From positions 1-32,348 of the forward strand of contig JAMPFB010000022.1 of NCBI GenBank assembly GCA_023664735.1: a stretch of 32,348 bases of DNA. Direction: 5' to 3'. The translations under genes and the position numbers were made by a program. The notes beneath the pieces were generated by a model. That model was not told the DNA's origin. It made no database searches and worked only from the letters and a program-made list of their open reading frames with translations. Of the stretch, positions 25,830-32,348 are shown piece after piece; within the stretch, counting starts at the first letter, position 1; each line of letters opens with the position of its first letter. This DNA comes from Robinsoniella sp. (GTDB lineage: Bacteria; Bacillota; Clostridia; Lachnospirales; Lachnospiraceae).

Positions 25830-27767
25830 TCAGCCTTCCGGCTTTTTTCCAAAAAACATCCGGAGAGGCTTTGTCAGCTTCCAGCTTGTGGAATTTTCAT
25901 AATTGGCAATCTGCTCTTCCCGATTGGCAATTATCTCCCTCATATCCGAAAGGCTGCTTACTGCTTCCACCACAAATGCTTCAGGCAGCTTTACTATTTG
26001 AAGGCTGATATACAGGCGACTTATCTGAGGCTTCAGCCCGCTTATGGAAATCCAAGGCTTTTCCTTATAAAAATACAAAATGGGATTTACAGAAATTCCA
26101 TTAGTTTCATAAGCAATTTCTTTTGAGCCAATCTCATCCTCCTGCAACAGCCCTATCCGAACCATGGTGCTTTCTTCGCCAAAGCTGATTTTTACCTCTT
26201 GAACAGAAGCCTCTTTTGGCAAATCCAACACAAGGGAGCCGGCACCATTTTCCTCCTGTTTCAAAATCCTTTCAAAACCTTCCTCCAAAAAGCCCTGTCC
26301 CATATTATATTGTATGGTTACCTTATTGTCTTCCGCCTTTGTCAGCTCTTTTTCTAAAGCAGACATGGGAACTACCGGTTTTCCATGTTCCATGTACAAG
26401 TCCCGAAGCAGCCTGCAATCTCCCTGCGCATATTTTTGGAAATGGGTCTCCATCTGTTCAAGGATTTTTTTTCTTGCAGGAGATATCCCTGCTTGTCCAT
26501 AAAAATCAAAGCTATTATCAAAGCTTTCGCTGGCTCTTCTGTCCTTTTGCTCCAAGTAACAAAACAGCACCCGGTAAATCAAATAGTCTATAGGAATGGG
26601 AAAAGCAAAGCTCCATTCATAGTCAATCAGAGTAATCTGTTCTCCCAGCAAAATATTCTGGCATACCATATCAATATCCGTAACCGGCAGAGACATAATG
26701 GTTTCCTCCGGTTCCGCTCCCAGCTCCACCATCCCGAACACTTTCGTAAATTCTTCCGTAACCGTAAAGGGAATCTGCCCTTTTATCCCCCTAATCATCC
26801 TGCAAAAGTCAAGAAGGGTTTCCTTACAGCTTTCAAACTCTCCTTTTTTTAAATAATCATCCAGACAGCTTTCCAGACTTTTCCCCTTTACAAAGGGGAA
26901 GCTGATCTGCTCTTTTCCATTTACCTGTCCGCTTTTTATAATCCTGTTTACGCTCATGGGTCTGCCAAGAAAGCTTTCCTTTTCTAATTGGTCCATAAGT
27001 CTTTCTTCAAAATGGCAAAGCTTCTTAATATGCTCGTTGGATGCCTCTTCAAATGCGGACTTTTCCACAATTTTTTCCCCGTTTTCCTCCTTTAGAATAC
27101 TGGTGAGGATTCTTTTGTCCGCAGCTCTTTCCACGGAATAACGGCAATACAGCAGATTGGTGTGTTCCCTTGCTATCTCTAACAGGTATCCATTGGCAAA
27201 CTGAGCATATGCCCCAGCCTTTACGATTTGCTCCACGGCTTGTCTTTCATCAAAAAATTCAAAGCGCACCTGATGGAAATTGTAGAAATTTTCATCACAC
27301 TCTCCGGGCTTTGGCAAATATTCATCTGTATATACCGCTATAGGAAAGTGAATATCCGGATATGGATAATATACCTTCAAAGAATATTCCTGCCCGCACT
27401 GCCTAATTGCCGCCTTTGCCTGAGCCGTTAAAAAGGGCAGGCTCATTCCTTTACTTTTTTCAAAGCCTTCCGGCAAAAATGCCTGAAAAAAGCTTCCATC
27501 CTCTTCCGCCTCTCCTGATATGCGGTGAAGGCTGAAGGGATTTTCCGCTGCAAGGTACAAACGTCCCCGCTTTGTAAGCATGTCAAGAAGCCGCCTGAGC
27601 CTTGGCACATCCTGCTCTTTTTCTTCATAGGGAAGCACAAAAATCCAGTCATAGGCTTTGCCATCCTCTGGTATTTTTTCTATGGAATCTAAGAAAAGCA
27701 CCTGTTCTTCCTTTTTGATAGGCAGAAATTTTATTAAATTGTTATTGTTCAGATTGGTACATTCCAT
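25830..27767 (-). CDS. WbdD-like protein: relic methyltransferase plus kinase domain
   Basis: 645 aa. Residues 10-30 and 40-85 (LIKFLPIKKEEQVLFL..., GRLYLAAENPFSLHRISG) match the edges of a class I methyltransferase of the kind fused to kinases in polysaccharide loci, but the SAM-binding glycine loop and following ~70 residues are missing. Methylation is therefore unlikely. The kinase-like part (about 200-480) keeps FPFVKGKSLESCLDDYL, the catalytic loop TDIDMVCQNIL (D366, N371) and the metal Asp in IDYEW (D382). The C-terminus ends in a coiled coil and NSTSWKLTKPLR, as in related GT proteins. In E. coli O9a, WbdD caps the chain and the cap is read by the Wzt C-domain; the exporter here has such a domain and is next door. 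Start has AGGGA. Confidence 0.75.
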   Translation of the reverse strand: MECTNLNNNNLIKFLPIKKEEQVLFLDSIEKIPEDGKAYDWIFVLPYEEKEQDVPRLRRLLDMLTKRGRLYLAAENPFSLHRISGEAEEDGSFFQAFLPEGFEKSKGMSLPFLTAQAKAAIRQCGQEYSLKVYYPYPDIHFPIAVYTDEYLPKPGECDENFYNFHQVRFEFFDERQAVEQIVKAGAYAQFANGYLLEIAREHTNLLYCRYSVERAADKRILTSILKEENGEKIVEKSAFEEASNEHIKKLCHFEERLMDQLEKESFLGRPMSVNRIIKSGQVNGKEQISFPFVKGKSLESCLDDYLKKGEFESCKETLLDFCRMIRGIKGQIPFTVTEEFTKVFGMVELGAEPEETIMSLPVTDIDMVCQNILLGEQITLIDYEWSFAFPIPIDYLIYRVLFCYLEQKDRRASESFDNSFDFYGQAGISPARKKILEQMETHFQKYAQGDCRLLRDLYMEHGKPVVPMSALEKELTKAEDNKVTIQYNMGQGFLEEGFERILKQEENGAGSLVLDLPKEASVQEVKISFGEESTMVRIGLLQEDEIGSKEIAYETNGISVNPILYFYKEKPWISISGLKPQISRLYISLQIVKLPEAFVVEAVSSLSDMREIIANREEQIANYENSTSWKLTKPLRMFFGKKPEG

Positions 27768-27798
27768 ACGATTCCCTCATATTTCTTGTTGATTTATA

Positions 27799-29196
27799 TT
27801 AACCTTTTTCCACGGTAATCTTTGTATTCATATCAAAAAAGCCAACGGTATTTTTTTCTGATATGACGCTGATGCTAACTAAATCATACAGCCTGTGGTA
27901 TACCTTAAAATCGTCTCCCACATATCCTGTACAGCCAAGGGAAATCAGGTAATCTCCTCCTTGTAAATCCATTTGCTGTTCGTAGGTGACAATCCTCGCC
28001 TCTCCTTTTGGAACCACTCCGGTCTCCACCCGTTCAAACATCGTGTTGGTCCCGGTAATATCAGTTCCATGGGCATTTTTTATGGTAAAGGTAAATATAG
28101 GGTTCTTGACCTGCTCATGAAAATAAAGCTTTGCCTTTACCTGAAATTTTGTTCCTTTTTCAATGAGATTATTCATGGAACCATATTGATCGATAATGGC
28201 AAAGTCCACAATTTCTGCCTGTTTTTCCCCATAATCGGAAACCGATTCATTTACGGTAAAATTCTTTCTCCAGCTATCTTCTCCGCCTTCCCCGTCAATG
28301 ACGCTGCTCCTTTGGCTTACATCCTCTAACGTTTCCTCGTCCAGTTGATGAACCAGCAGCTTTTTGTACATATTTATCATATCCTTAGGAGAGCCTTCCG
28401 CCAGCTTCACTCCCTTGTTTAACAGAATCACCCTGTCACAATATTTAGCAATGCTGCTTAAATCGTGGCTGACAAATAAAATGGTCTTTCCCATTTTTTT
28501 AAACTCTTCAAATTTATGAAAGCACTTTGTCTGGAAAAACACATCTCCCACAGACAAGGCTTCGTCTACAATCAGGATTTCCGGATTGATGTTGATTGCC
28601 ACTGCAAAAGCAAGGCGCACGAACATGCCGGAACTATAGGTTTTCACCGGCTGGTATACAAAATCTCCTATATCCGCAAATTCCAGAATTTCGGAAAGCT
28701 TTTCATCAATTTCCTCTTCAGAAAATCCAATCATTGTTCCCTGAAGGTAGATATTTTCCATTCCTGTATACTCCATATTAAAGCCTGCACCTAGCTCTAA
28801 CAATGCTGAAATCCTTCCGTTTACCAAAAGCTCCCCTGATGTCTTGCTAAGAACCCCGGTAATAATTTTTAAAATGGTGGATTTCCCTGAGCCGTTAGTG
28901 CCTATAATCCCTACGGATTCTCCCTGCGTCACATCAAAGGAAACGCCTCGAAGGGCATAGTGCTCTTTATAATTTTTCTTTCGGGTAAGCCCTAAGGATT
29001 CCTTTAGCCGGTCAGAGGGCTTATTGTATAGCTTATATATTTTGCTGATATCCATAACCTGAATTGCCTTGGGAGCTGCCTGAAGCTTTCCTGTTTCTTC
29101 AGATGGATTTTCTTTACATTCTTCAATTTTACTTTGAGAGGCTGCTTTCTTTTCCCTTGTTTTACTTTGGGATCTGGTTTTATTTTCTGCTTTCAT
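27799..29196 (-). CDS. ABC exporter ATPase with Wzt-like C-terminal domain
   Basis: 465 aa ATP-binding subunit of a polysaccharide exporter (Wzt/TagH/RfbB type). A lysine/serine-rich tail (1-40) precedes the ATPase: Walker A GTNGSGKST (99-107), signature TYSSGMFVRLAFA (185-197), Walker B ILIVDEAL (206-213) and switch His VSHD (H243). Residues about 325-460 form a beta-rich domain (GTDITGTNTMFERVETGVV..., GGDYLISLGCTGYVG) like the Wzt C-terminal glycan-binding domain, which in E. coli recognises the capped chain end. This points to export of a pre-assembled, end-capped polymer. Start with AGGTGA upstream. A 99-bp gap with two small hairpins separates it from the permease gene. Confidence 0.94.
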   Translation of the reverse strand: MKAENKTRSQSKTREKKAASQSKIEECKENPSEETGKLQAAPKAIQVMDISKIYKLYNKPSDRLKESLGLTRKKNYKEHYALRGVSFDVTQGESVGIIGTNGSGKSTILKIITGVLSKTSGELLVNGRISALLELGAGFNMEYTGMENIYLQGTMIGFSEEEIDEKLSEILEFADIGDFVYQPVKTYSSGMFVRLAFAVAININPEILIVDEALSVGDVFFQTKCFHKFEEFKKMGKTILFVSHDLSSIAKYCDRVILLNKGVKLAEGSPKDMINMYKKLLVHQLDEETLEDVSQRSSVIDGEGGEDSWRKNFTVNESVSDYGEKQAEIVDFAIIDQYGSMNNLIEKGTKFQVKAKLYFHEQVKNPIFTFTIKNAHGTDITGTNTMFERVETGVVPKGEARIVTYEQQMDLQGGDYLISLGCTGYVGDDFKVYHRLYDLVSISVISEKNTVGFFDMNTKITVEKG

Positions 29197-29295
29197 GTGT
29201 TCACCTGTTTTCTATATTAAGGGTGTTATAAGGCTGTTGTGGCAGCCGTATTGTTGTATAGCTTGCTATAGTTTTGTTACTAATAATTTTGCTGT

Positions 29296-30126
29296 TTACA
29301 ATACATCTGCAAAATGAGGCTTTAGTCGCTTAAATACAAAAGTCCCCAAAGCAAACAGCGCTATAGTCAATATCCAAAAGTAAGCCATCTGTCCCGGCTG
29401 CTGCCAGAACCATGTTTCATCAAACAATGCCTGTCTGTAGCCGGTTACAATATAAAACACCGGGTTTAATCGGAATATCCATTCAAATCCGGTTCCTTCC
29501 GCCCGGGTAAAAGACCACATAATAGGAGTCGCCCACATACCAATCTGCAAGGCTATGTTCACAATCTGAGTCAAGTCCCTGAAAAAAATAACCACCGAGC
29601 AAAAGGTATAGCTTAATGCCAGCACCAGAATAAACAGGCAGAAGCTGTAATATAGAAGCTGCAGGGTATAGGGGGAAAAACGATAGCCATACAGGAAATA
29701 AATTATCAGCAGCACTCCGATAAAGAAAACGTGTATAAAGCTTGCCGCTATAATTTTAATCAATGGAAGTATGCTGATTTTGAATACCACTTTTTTTACC
29801 AGATAATTGTATTCCAGCAAAGCATTGGTGGCATTATTGATTGCCTCGGAAAAAAAGAACCATGGCACCAGACCGCTTGTCAGATATACTACAAAGGGCA
29901 CTTCCACACCTGATTTGAAGATTTCCCCTTTGGCAGAAAAGCCTTTTTCAAACACCAGCCAATATACCAGAATGGTTATAACCGGCTGGACAAATGCCCA
30001 TATAATACCTAAATAGGAGCCTGCATATCTGGTTTTAAAATCGTTTTTGGACAGCTTCCATATAAGCTGTCTGTTCTGCCATAGTTCTGCTGGCAGAGAA
30101 AACATTTTCTTTAGAAATAAGGTCAT
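29296..30126 (-). CDS. Polysaccharide ABC exporter permease (Wzm/TagG-like)
   Basis: 276 aa ABC-2 type membrane subunit with six membrane helices. WKLSKNDFKTRYAGSYLGIIWAFVQPVITILVYWLVF is the typical opening of Wzm/TagG proteins (coupling helix then TM1-2), PFVVYLTSGLVPWFFFSEAINNATNALLEYNYLVKKVVF holds the conserved middle, and FRDLTQIVNIALQIGMWATPIMW and LNPVFYIVTGYRQALF the late segments. It forms the channel with the ATPase of the next gene and moves undecaprenyl-diphosphate-linked glycan outward. This is the first gene of the long operon: a strong promoter lies about 55-80 bp upstream and AGAGGAG precedes the ATG. Confidence 0.95.
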   Translation of the reverse strand: MTLFLKKMFSLPAELWQNRQLIWKLSKNDFKTRYAGSYLGIIWAFVQPVITILVYWLVFEKGFSAKGEIFKSGVEVPFVVYLTSGLVPWFFFSEAINNATNALLEYNYLVKKVVFKISILPLIKIIAASFIHVFFIGVLLIIYFLYGYRFSPYTLQLLYYSFCLFILVLALSYTFCSVVIFFRDLTQIVNIALQIGMWATPIMWSFTRAEGTGFEWIFRLNPVFYIVTGYRQALFDETWFWQQPGQMAYFWILTIALFALGTFVFKRLKPHFADVL

Positions 30127-30180
30127 GGTGGTTGGTTCTCCTCTGATTGGTATGAATAGTATCGTGCATAATTAGTAGTT

Positions 30181-30209
30181 ATTGTACCATATTTCTCCAT
30201 AAATATCAA
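30181..30209 (-). promoter_or_regulatory. Main operon promoter
   Basis: On the minus strand TTGATA (30204-30209), a 17-bp spacer, then TACAAT (30181-30186): 5/6 matches to both sigma-A boxes at ideal spacing. The predicted start of transcription near 30174 leaves a leader of about 48 nt before the permease ATG. It probably serves the whole polysaccharide cluster. Confidence 0.8.
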
Positions 30210-30221
30210 TTTATGGAGAAA
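30192..30221. promoter_or_regulatory. Operator-like palindrome over the -35 box
   Basis: Perfect 12-bp arms TTTCTCCATAAA and TTTATGGAGAAA separated by 6 bp. The central 6 bp are exactly the -35 box and one arm fills most of the spacer. No T-run follows on either strand, so it is not a terminator. Its position suggests a repressor site controlling the cluster; the regulator is not in the window. Confidence 0.65.
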
Positions 30222-30291
30222 TGAATGAGTTTGTGTTAACTTATAGTCGTTAATTTGTTCTTTAAAATTACAAGGGGTTTGGAGGGAGGAC

Positions 30292-30439
30292 GTAGGAGCC
30301 GGCATTGTAGATAGAAGTCTTCCGGACACGCTCTCGCTCTGCAAAGACGCAGCAGTACTAATGCACCAAAATACGGTGCATAAGTGCTGGCGACTTTGCC
30401 AAGGTCCGGAATACTTCTATCTACAATGCCGGCTCCTAC
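30292..30439 (+). repeat. Structured element, copy C
   Basis: Complete, diverged copy. Arms 30292-30326 and 30405-30439 pair at 34 of 35 positions; the core is 30327-30404, again 78 nt. It keeps the 13-mer CACGCTCTCGCTC, the AG bulge, GTACTAA and TAAGTGC but has different, still complementary stems. P2 is GCAAAG/CTTTGC plus CGC/GCG, P3 is CAGTAC/GTGCTG, and P4 is ATGCACC/GGTGCAT with loop AAAATAC. Its outer right end overlaps the stop codon of the GNAT gene. It separates that gene from the operon promoter; the rest of 30127-30291 holds only the promoter and palindrome. Confidence 0.92.
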
Positions 30440-30915
30440 TGGGTACTATCAGAAGCTTTTCGTTTTTTCATGATTTCATAAATCATAAATATTCCTTCTT
30501 CGATTTGGTATTTTACGTGTTTTACCGTATGGTAGCCCCGGTTCTCATAAAATATGCAGGCTGGTAATGAGGCGTCCAGTTCACAGGAATCATATTTTGA
30601 AAAGATTTCTTTTTCCAGATTTTGCATAATGTAGCTTCCAAGGCCTTGTCCTTGAAATTCTGGCAGCACATAGACTCTTGTTATGTGGTTTTCTGTATGG
30701 CTTCCTGTGCCTATAATTGTTCCGTCCTTTATTAGCACATAAATTCTTCCTTCTGCTATGTCGGATTTGATATTTTCTATGCTGTGCAGTCTTCCAAAGA
30801 AATCTACTACTTCTTTTGTATAATATTGGGGATAGATTGTTACTTTGGTGGTTTGGACTATGTAGCATACTCGGTCTGCTTCTTCGGGCGTGGCTTTTCT
30901 ATATTGTAAGCTCAT
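30436..30915 (-). CDS. GNAT family N-acetyltransferase
   Basis: 159 aa single-domain acetyltransferase using acetyl-CoA. The acetyl-CoA loop is in VYVLPEFQGQGLGSYIM (the Q-x-x-G-x-G motif, about 80-96). The N-terminal part begins IRKATPEEAD-like (YRKATPEEADRV) and the C-terminal ACIFYENRGYHTVKHVKY is motif B. Substrate not predictable. A longer frame to 31032 was rejected because it would include the gene's own promoter; ATG 30915 has AGGAGG upstream. The stop codon TAG is formed by the outermost bases of element C, so the last residues may have been reshaped by that insertion. Confidence 0.9.
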   Translation of the reverse strand: MSLQYRKATPEEADRVCYIVQTTKVTIYPQYYTKEVVDFFGRLHSIENIKSDIAEGRIYVLIKDGTIIGTGSHTENHITRVYVLPEFQGQGLGSYIMQNLEKEIFSKYDSCELDASLPACIFYENRGYHTVKHVKYQIEEGIFMIYEIMKKRKASDSTQ

Positions 30916-30970
30916 TTTTCTTTTGCCTCCTGTGATATGATTTCGGATAGAATATGATGGGGTTATTGGT

Positions 30971-30999
30971 ATGATATAAGGTATTGTTTTGGATGTCAA
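30971..30999 (-). promoter_or_regulatory. GNAT gene promoter
   Basis: Minus-strand TTGACA (30994-30999, perfect), 17-bp spacer, TATCAT (30971-30976, 5/6). Lies about 55 bp ahead of the ATG at 30915, supporting that start. The remaining part of the 508-bp divergent gap (about 31000-31310) is AT-rich with no gene that I can support. Confidence 0.78.
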
Positions 31000-31312
31000 A
31001 TTTTTTCTGGCTGCTAAAAAATTAAATCCCATTCTGCAAAACCTCTTGCGGCTCTTCCTTATTTATGTTAAACTCATCACAACCTTAAATTGATGAAATA
31101 ACTGTCACTTATTTCTCTCAATCTATTTTCAGGCCGTATCGGTCACTAATTCAGCTTTTTATCATTTAAAACGGAGAAATTCTTATGCTTATACCTTAGT
31201 GGCAAATTCTTTACATTTCAAACTATTATTTCTAAGAAAGTTTAACATCTGAGCAGATAACAGGATAACTCAAAACTGTCAGCATCTATTTTCAATAACG
31301 CACATTTTTATC

Positions 31313-31341
31313 TTGCAAATTTCCCATATATTTCATATACT
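31313..31341 (+). promoter_or_regulatory. rpn gene promoter
   Basis: TTGCAA (31313-31318), 17-bp spacer, TATACT (31336-31341). Transcription would start near 31348, giving a leader of about 76 nt before the ATG at 31424 and excluding the longer upstream frame. Confidence 0.65.
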
Positions 31342-31423
31342 ATGGTTAAGAAGATTTATTGGTTATCCCTTTTCTGCTCTGACAAATCCATATATTTCAG
31401 ACAGAAAAGGAGCATTGCAACAA

Positions 31424-32218
31424 ATGAACAGTCAGACCTATGCCGAGAGGACAAGACTTTTAAATCCCATTGATGATGATTTTTTAAAGAAAATGGCAGA
31501 GGATACCCTGTTTTGTCAGGAAGTCATCCGGACGATTTTAGAAGATGAAGACTTAGTGGTACTGGAAAGCAGTTCCCAGCATACCATTAAGAACCTACAG
31601 GGCCGCTCCGTTATTTTGGATATCCTATGCAGAGCTGGCAGTGGCAAAGTCATCAATGTAGAAGTCCAAAAGGAAAATGACGTTGACCATCAACGCAGAG
31701 TCCGTTACCATGCTTCCTGCATCACAGCCAATATTACCGATACTGGTTCTAAATTTAAGGACATACTGGATTTATGTATTATTTACATATCGAAGTCGGA
31801 CTTTTTTAAAGAAGGGAAAACCGTCTACCATATAGACAGGATTATTCGGGAGACCGGCACTGTCGTAGAAAACGGCTTGCAGGAAATCTATGTGAACGCC
31901 TCCAACAAAGATGATTCAAATACCTCAAAGCTTATGACTATTTTTACAGAAAGCGATGCCTATGATGATGTTTTGTTTCCTGTTACATCAAAAAGGAAAC
32001 GTTATTTTAAGGAAGATAAGAAAGGAGTGACAGAAATGTGTGCGATTATGGATGAAATCAGAGAAGAGGGAAGACTTGAAGGAAAAGAAGAAGGAAGATG
32101 GGAAAATAAATTAGAAGTGGCGGAAAACCTGCTGGAAATGGGACTCAGCATTGCTAAAGTTATTCAGGCAACCAAACTTCCACTCAAAACCGTACAGGAA
32201 CTGACCGAGAAGCTGTAA
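31424..32218 (+). CDS. Rpn-family PD-(D/E)XK nuclease / putative transposase
   Basis: 264 aa. Rpn proteins are DNA endonucleases first seen as transposase-like, able to raise RecA-independent recombination and, in E. coli, to act in phage defence. N-terminal NPIDDDFLKKMAEDTLFCQEVIRTILED is family-typical. The nuclease core is SVILDILCRAGSGKVINVEVQ (D66, E80, Q82 of the D...ExQ version of the motif), followed by RRVRYHASCI. The tail EEGRLEGKEEGRWENKLE...LLEMGLSIAKVIQATKLPLKTV is the usual C-terminal helical module. Start chosen after AAAAGGAG (spacing 11, long). An internal start at 32036 gives a short C-terminal product. Element copy D starts 65 bp downstream. Only plus-strand gene in the window. 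Confidence 0.92.
   Translation: MNSQTYAERTRLLNPIDDDFLKKMAEDTLFCQEVIRTILEDEDLVVLESSSQHTIKNLQGRSVILDILCRAGSGKVINVEVQKENDVDHQRRVRYHASCITANITDTGSKFKDILDLCIIYISKSDFFKEGKTVYHIDRIIRETGTVVENGLQEIYVNASNKDDSNTSKLMTIFTESDAYDDVLFPVTSKRKRYFKEDKKGVTEMCAIMDEIREEGRLEGKEEGRWENKLEVAENLLEMGLSIAKVIQATKLPLKTVQELTEKL
32036..32218 (+). CDS. Internal C-terminal small protein within rpn
   Basis: In-frame ATG at codon 205 of the Rpn gene, preceded by AAAGGAG with an 8-nt spacer, better placed than the ribosome site of the full gene. It would give a 60-aa protein (MCAIMDEIREEGRLEG...) made of the C-terminal helical module only. In E. coli, rpn genes are known to encode such internal small proteins that inhibit the full-length toxin-like nuclease. 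Here it is predicted from the ribosome site alone. Confidence 0.55.
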   Translation: MCAIMDEIREEGRLEGKEEGRWENKLEVAENLLEMGLSIAKVIQATKLPLKTVQELTEKL

Positions 32219-32283
32219 CCACGTAACAGTTCAGCCCACAGGCACAGAGGAAGAACCACACAGAGCACGTTTTCTAAAGGAGC

Positions 32284-32348
32284 CCTTATAAAATCGCCAG
32301 CGCTTAGCGAGGTATTTTCGAGCTTAGCACTGTTGCGTTTTTATAGAG
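32284..32348 (-). repeat. Structured element, copy D (cut by window end)
   Basis: Partial copy downstream of rpn, on the minus strand. Visible: the end of the 13-mer (CTC), P2 (TATAAAA/TTTTATA plus CGC/GCG with the same A/A mismatch as copy C), an AA bulge, P3 CAGTGC/GCGCTG, TAA, a P4-like segment with loop AAAATAC and imperfect stem, TAAG and the closing AGG. One arm would lie from 32283 leftward; the other is outside the window, so arm pairing cannot be tested. Confidence 0.75.

Noticed and set aside
30192-30221. Intrinsic terminator
   Set aside because: The stem is strong but no T-run follows on either strand, and it lies exactly over a consensus promoter; operator is the better reading.
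31313-31423. Longer rpn start at a TTG
   Set aside because: That codon lies in the predicted -35 box and has no ribosome site; ATG 31424 begins the conserved protein.

Overview
The window reads as chromosome of a Firmicute of the Lachnospiraceae type (Clostridia). This rests on low-to-moderate GC, strong AGGAGG-type ribosome sites, consensus sigma-A promoters and the protein families seen (Wzm/Wzt exporter, LCP attachment protein, Rpn nuclease, HtrA, ClpX-like ATPase). No RNA genes or CRISPR array were found. Almost every gene is on the minus strand, so transcription runs from high to low coordinates.

From right to left. At 31424-32218 (plus) is an Rpn/PD-(D/E)XK nuclease gene with an in-frame internal start (32036) behind a very good Shine-Dalgarno. 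It is divergent from a GNAT acetyltransferase (30436-30915, minus), and both have readable promoters. A strong minus-strand promoter (30181-30209), wrapped in a 12-bp-arm palindrome, then starts a long, tightly packed surface-polysaccharide cluster (30126 down to about 5200): ABC exporter (permease, ATPase with Wzt-like C-terminal domain), a WbdD-like protein with a gutted methyltransferase part and an intact-looking kinase part, a tandem-domain glycosyltransferase, phosphohexomutase, GtrA, a DPM-like transferase, a flippase-like membrane protein, an APH-like phosphotransferase, a HAD phosphatase, CotH kinase, VTC polyphosphate-polymerase-like protein, DUF4956 membrane protein, sugar nucleotidyltransferase, a large membrane protein (possible GT-C enzyme), two more GT2 enzymes, the polyprenyl-phosphate sugar-1-phosphate transferase, an LCP protein, another GT2 and GlmS. 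The last two genes are an HtrA protease and a divergent ClpX-like unfoldase.

Taken together (inference): GlmS and the mutase feed precursors, the WcaJ-like enzyme primes undecaprenyl phosphate, GT2 enzymes build the chain, the kinase protein may cap it, Wzm/Wzt export it, GtrA/DPM/GT-C-type proteins decorate it outside, and LCP attaches it to the wall. CotH/VTC/DUF4956 and the nucleotidyltransferase/HAD/phosphotransferase trio suggest phosphate-containing modification.

The most unusual feature is a family of structured intergenic elements (three complete copies, A 15848-15985, B 16173-16310, C 30292-30439, and one cut by the window end, D from 32284). Each complete copy has a 78-nt core of nested stems that covary between copies, enclosed by 30-35-nt inverted arms. 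The arms are 97-100% complementary within a copy but differ between copies. I do not recognise this family. In addition, the loose gene junctions between CotH and the large membrane protein each carry a different repeat type (elements A/B, 24-bp A-rich repeats, a 35-bp tandem array, 15-bp repeats).
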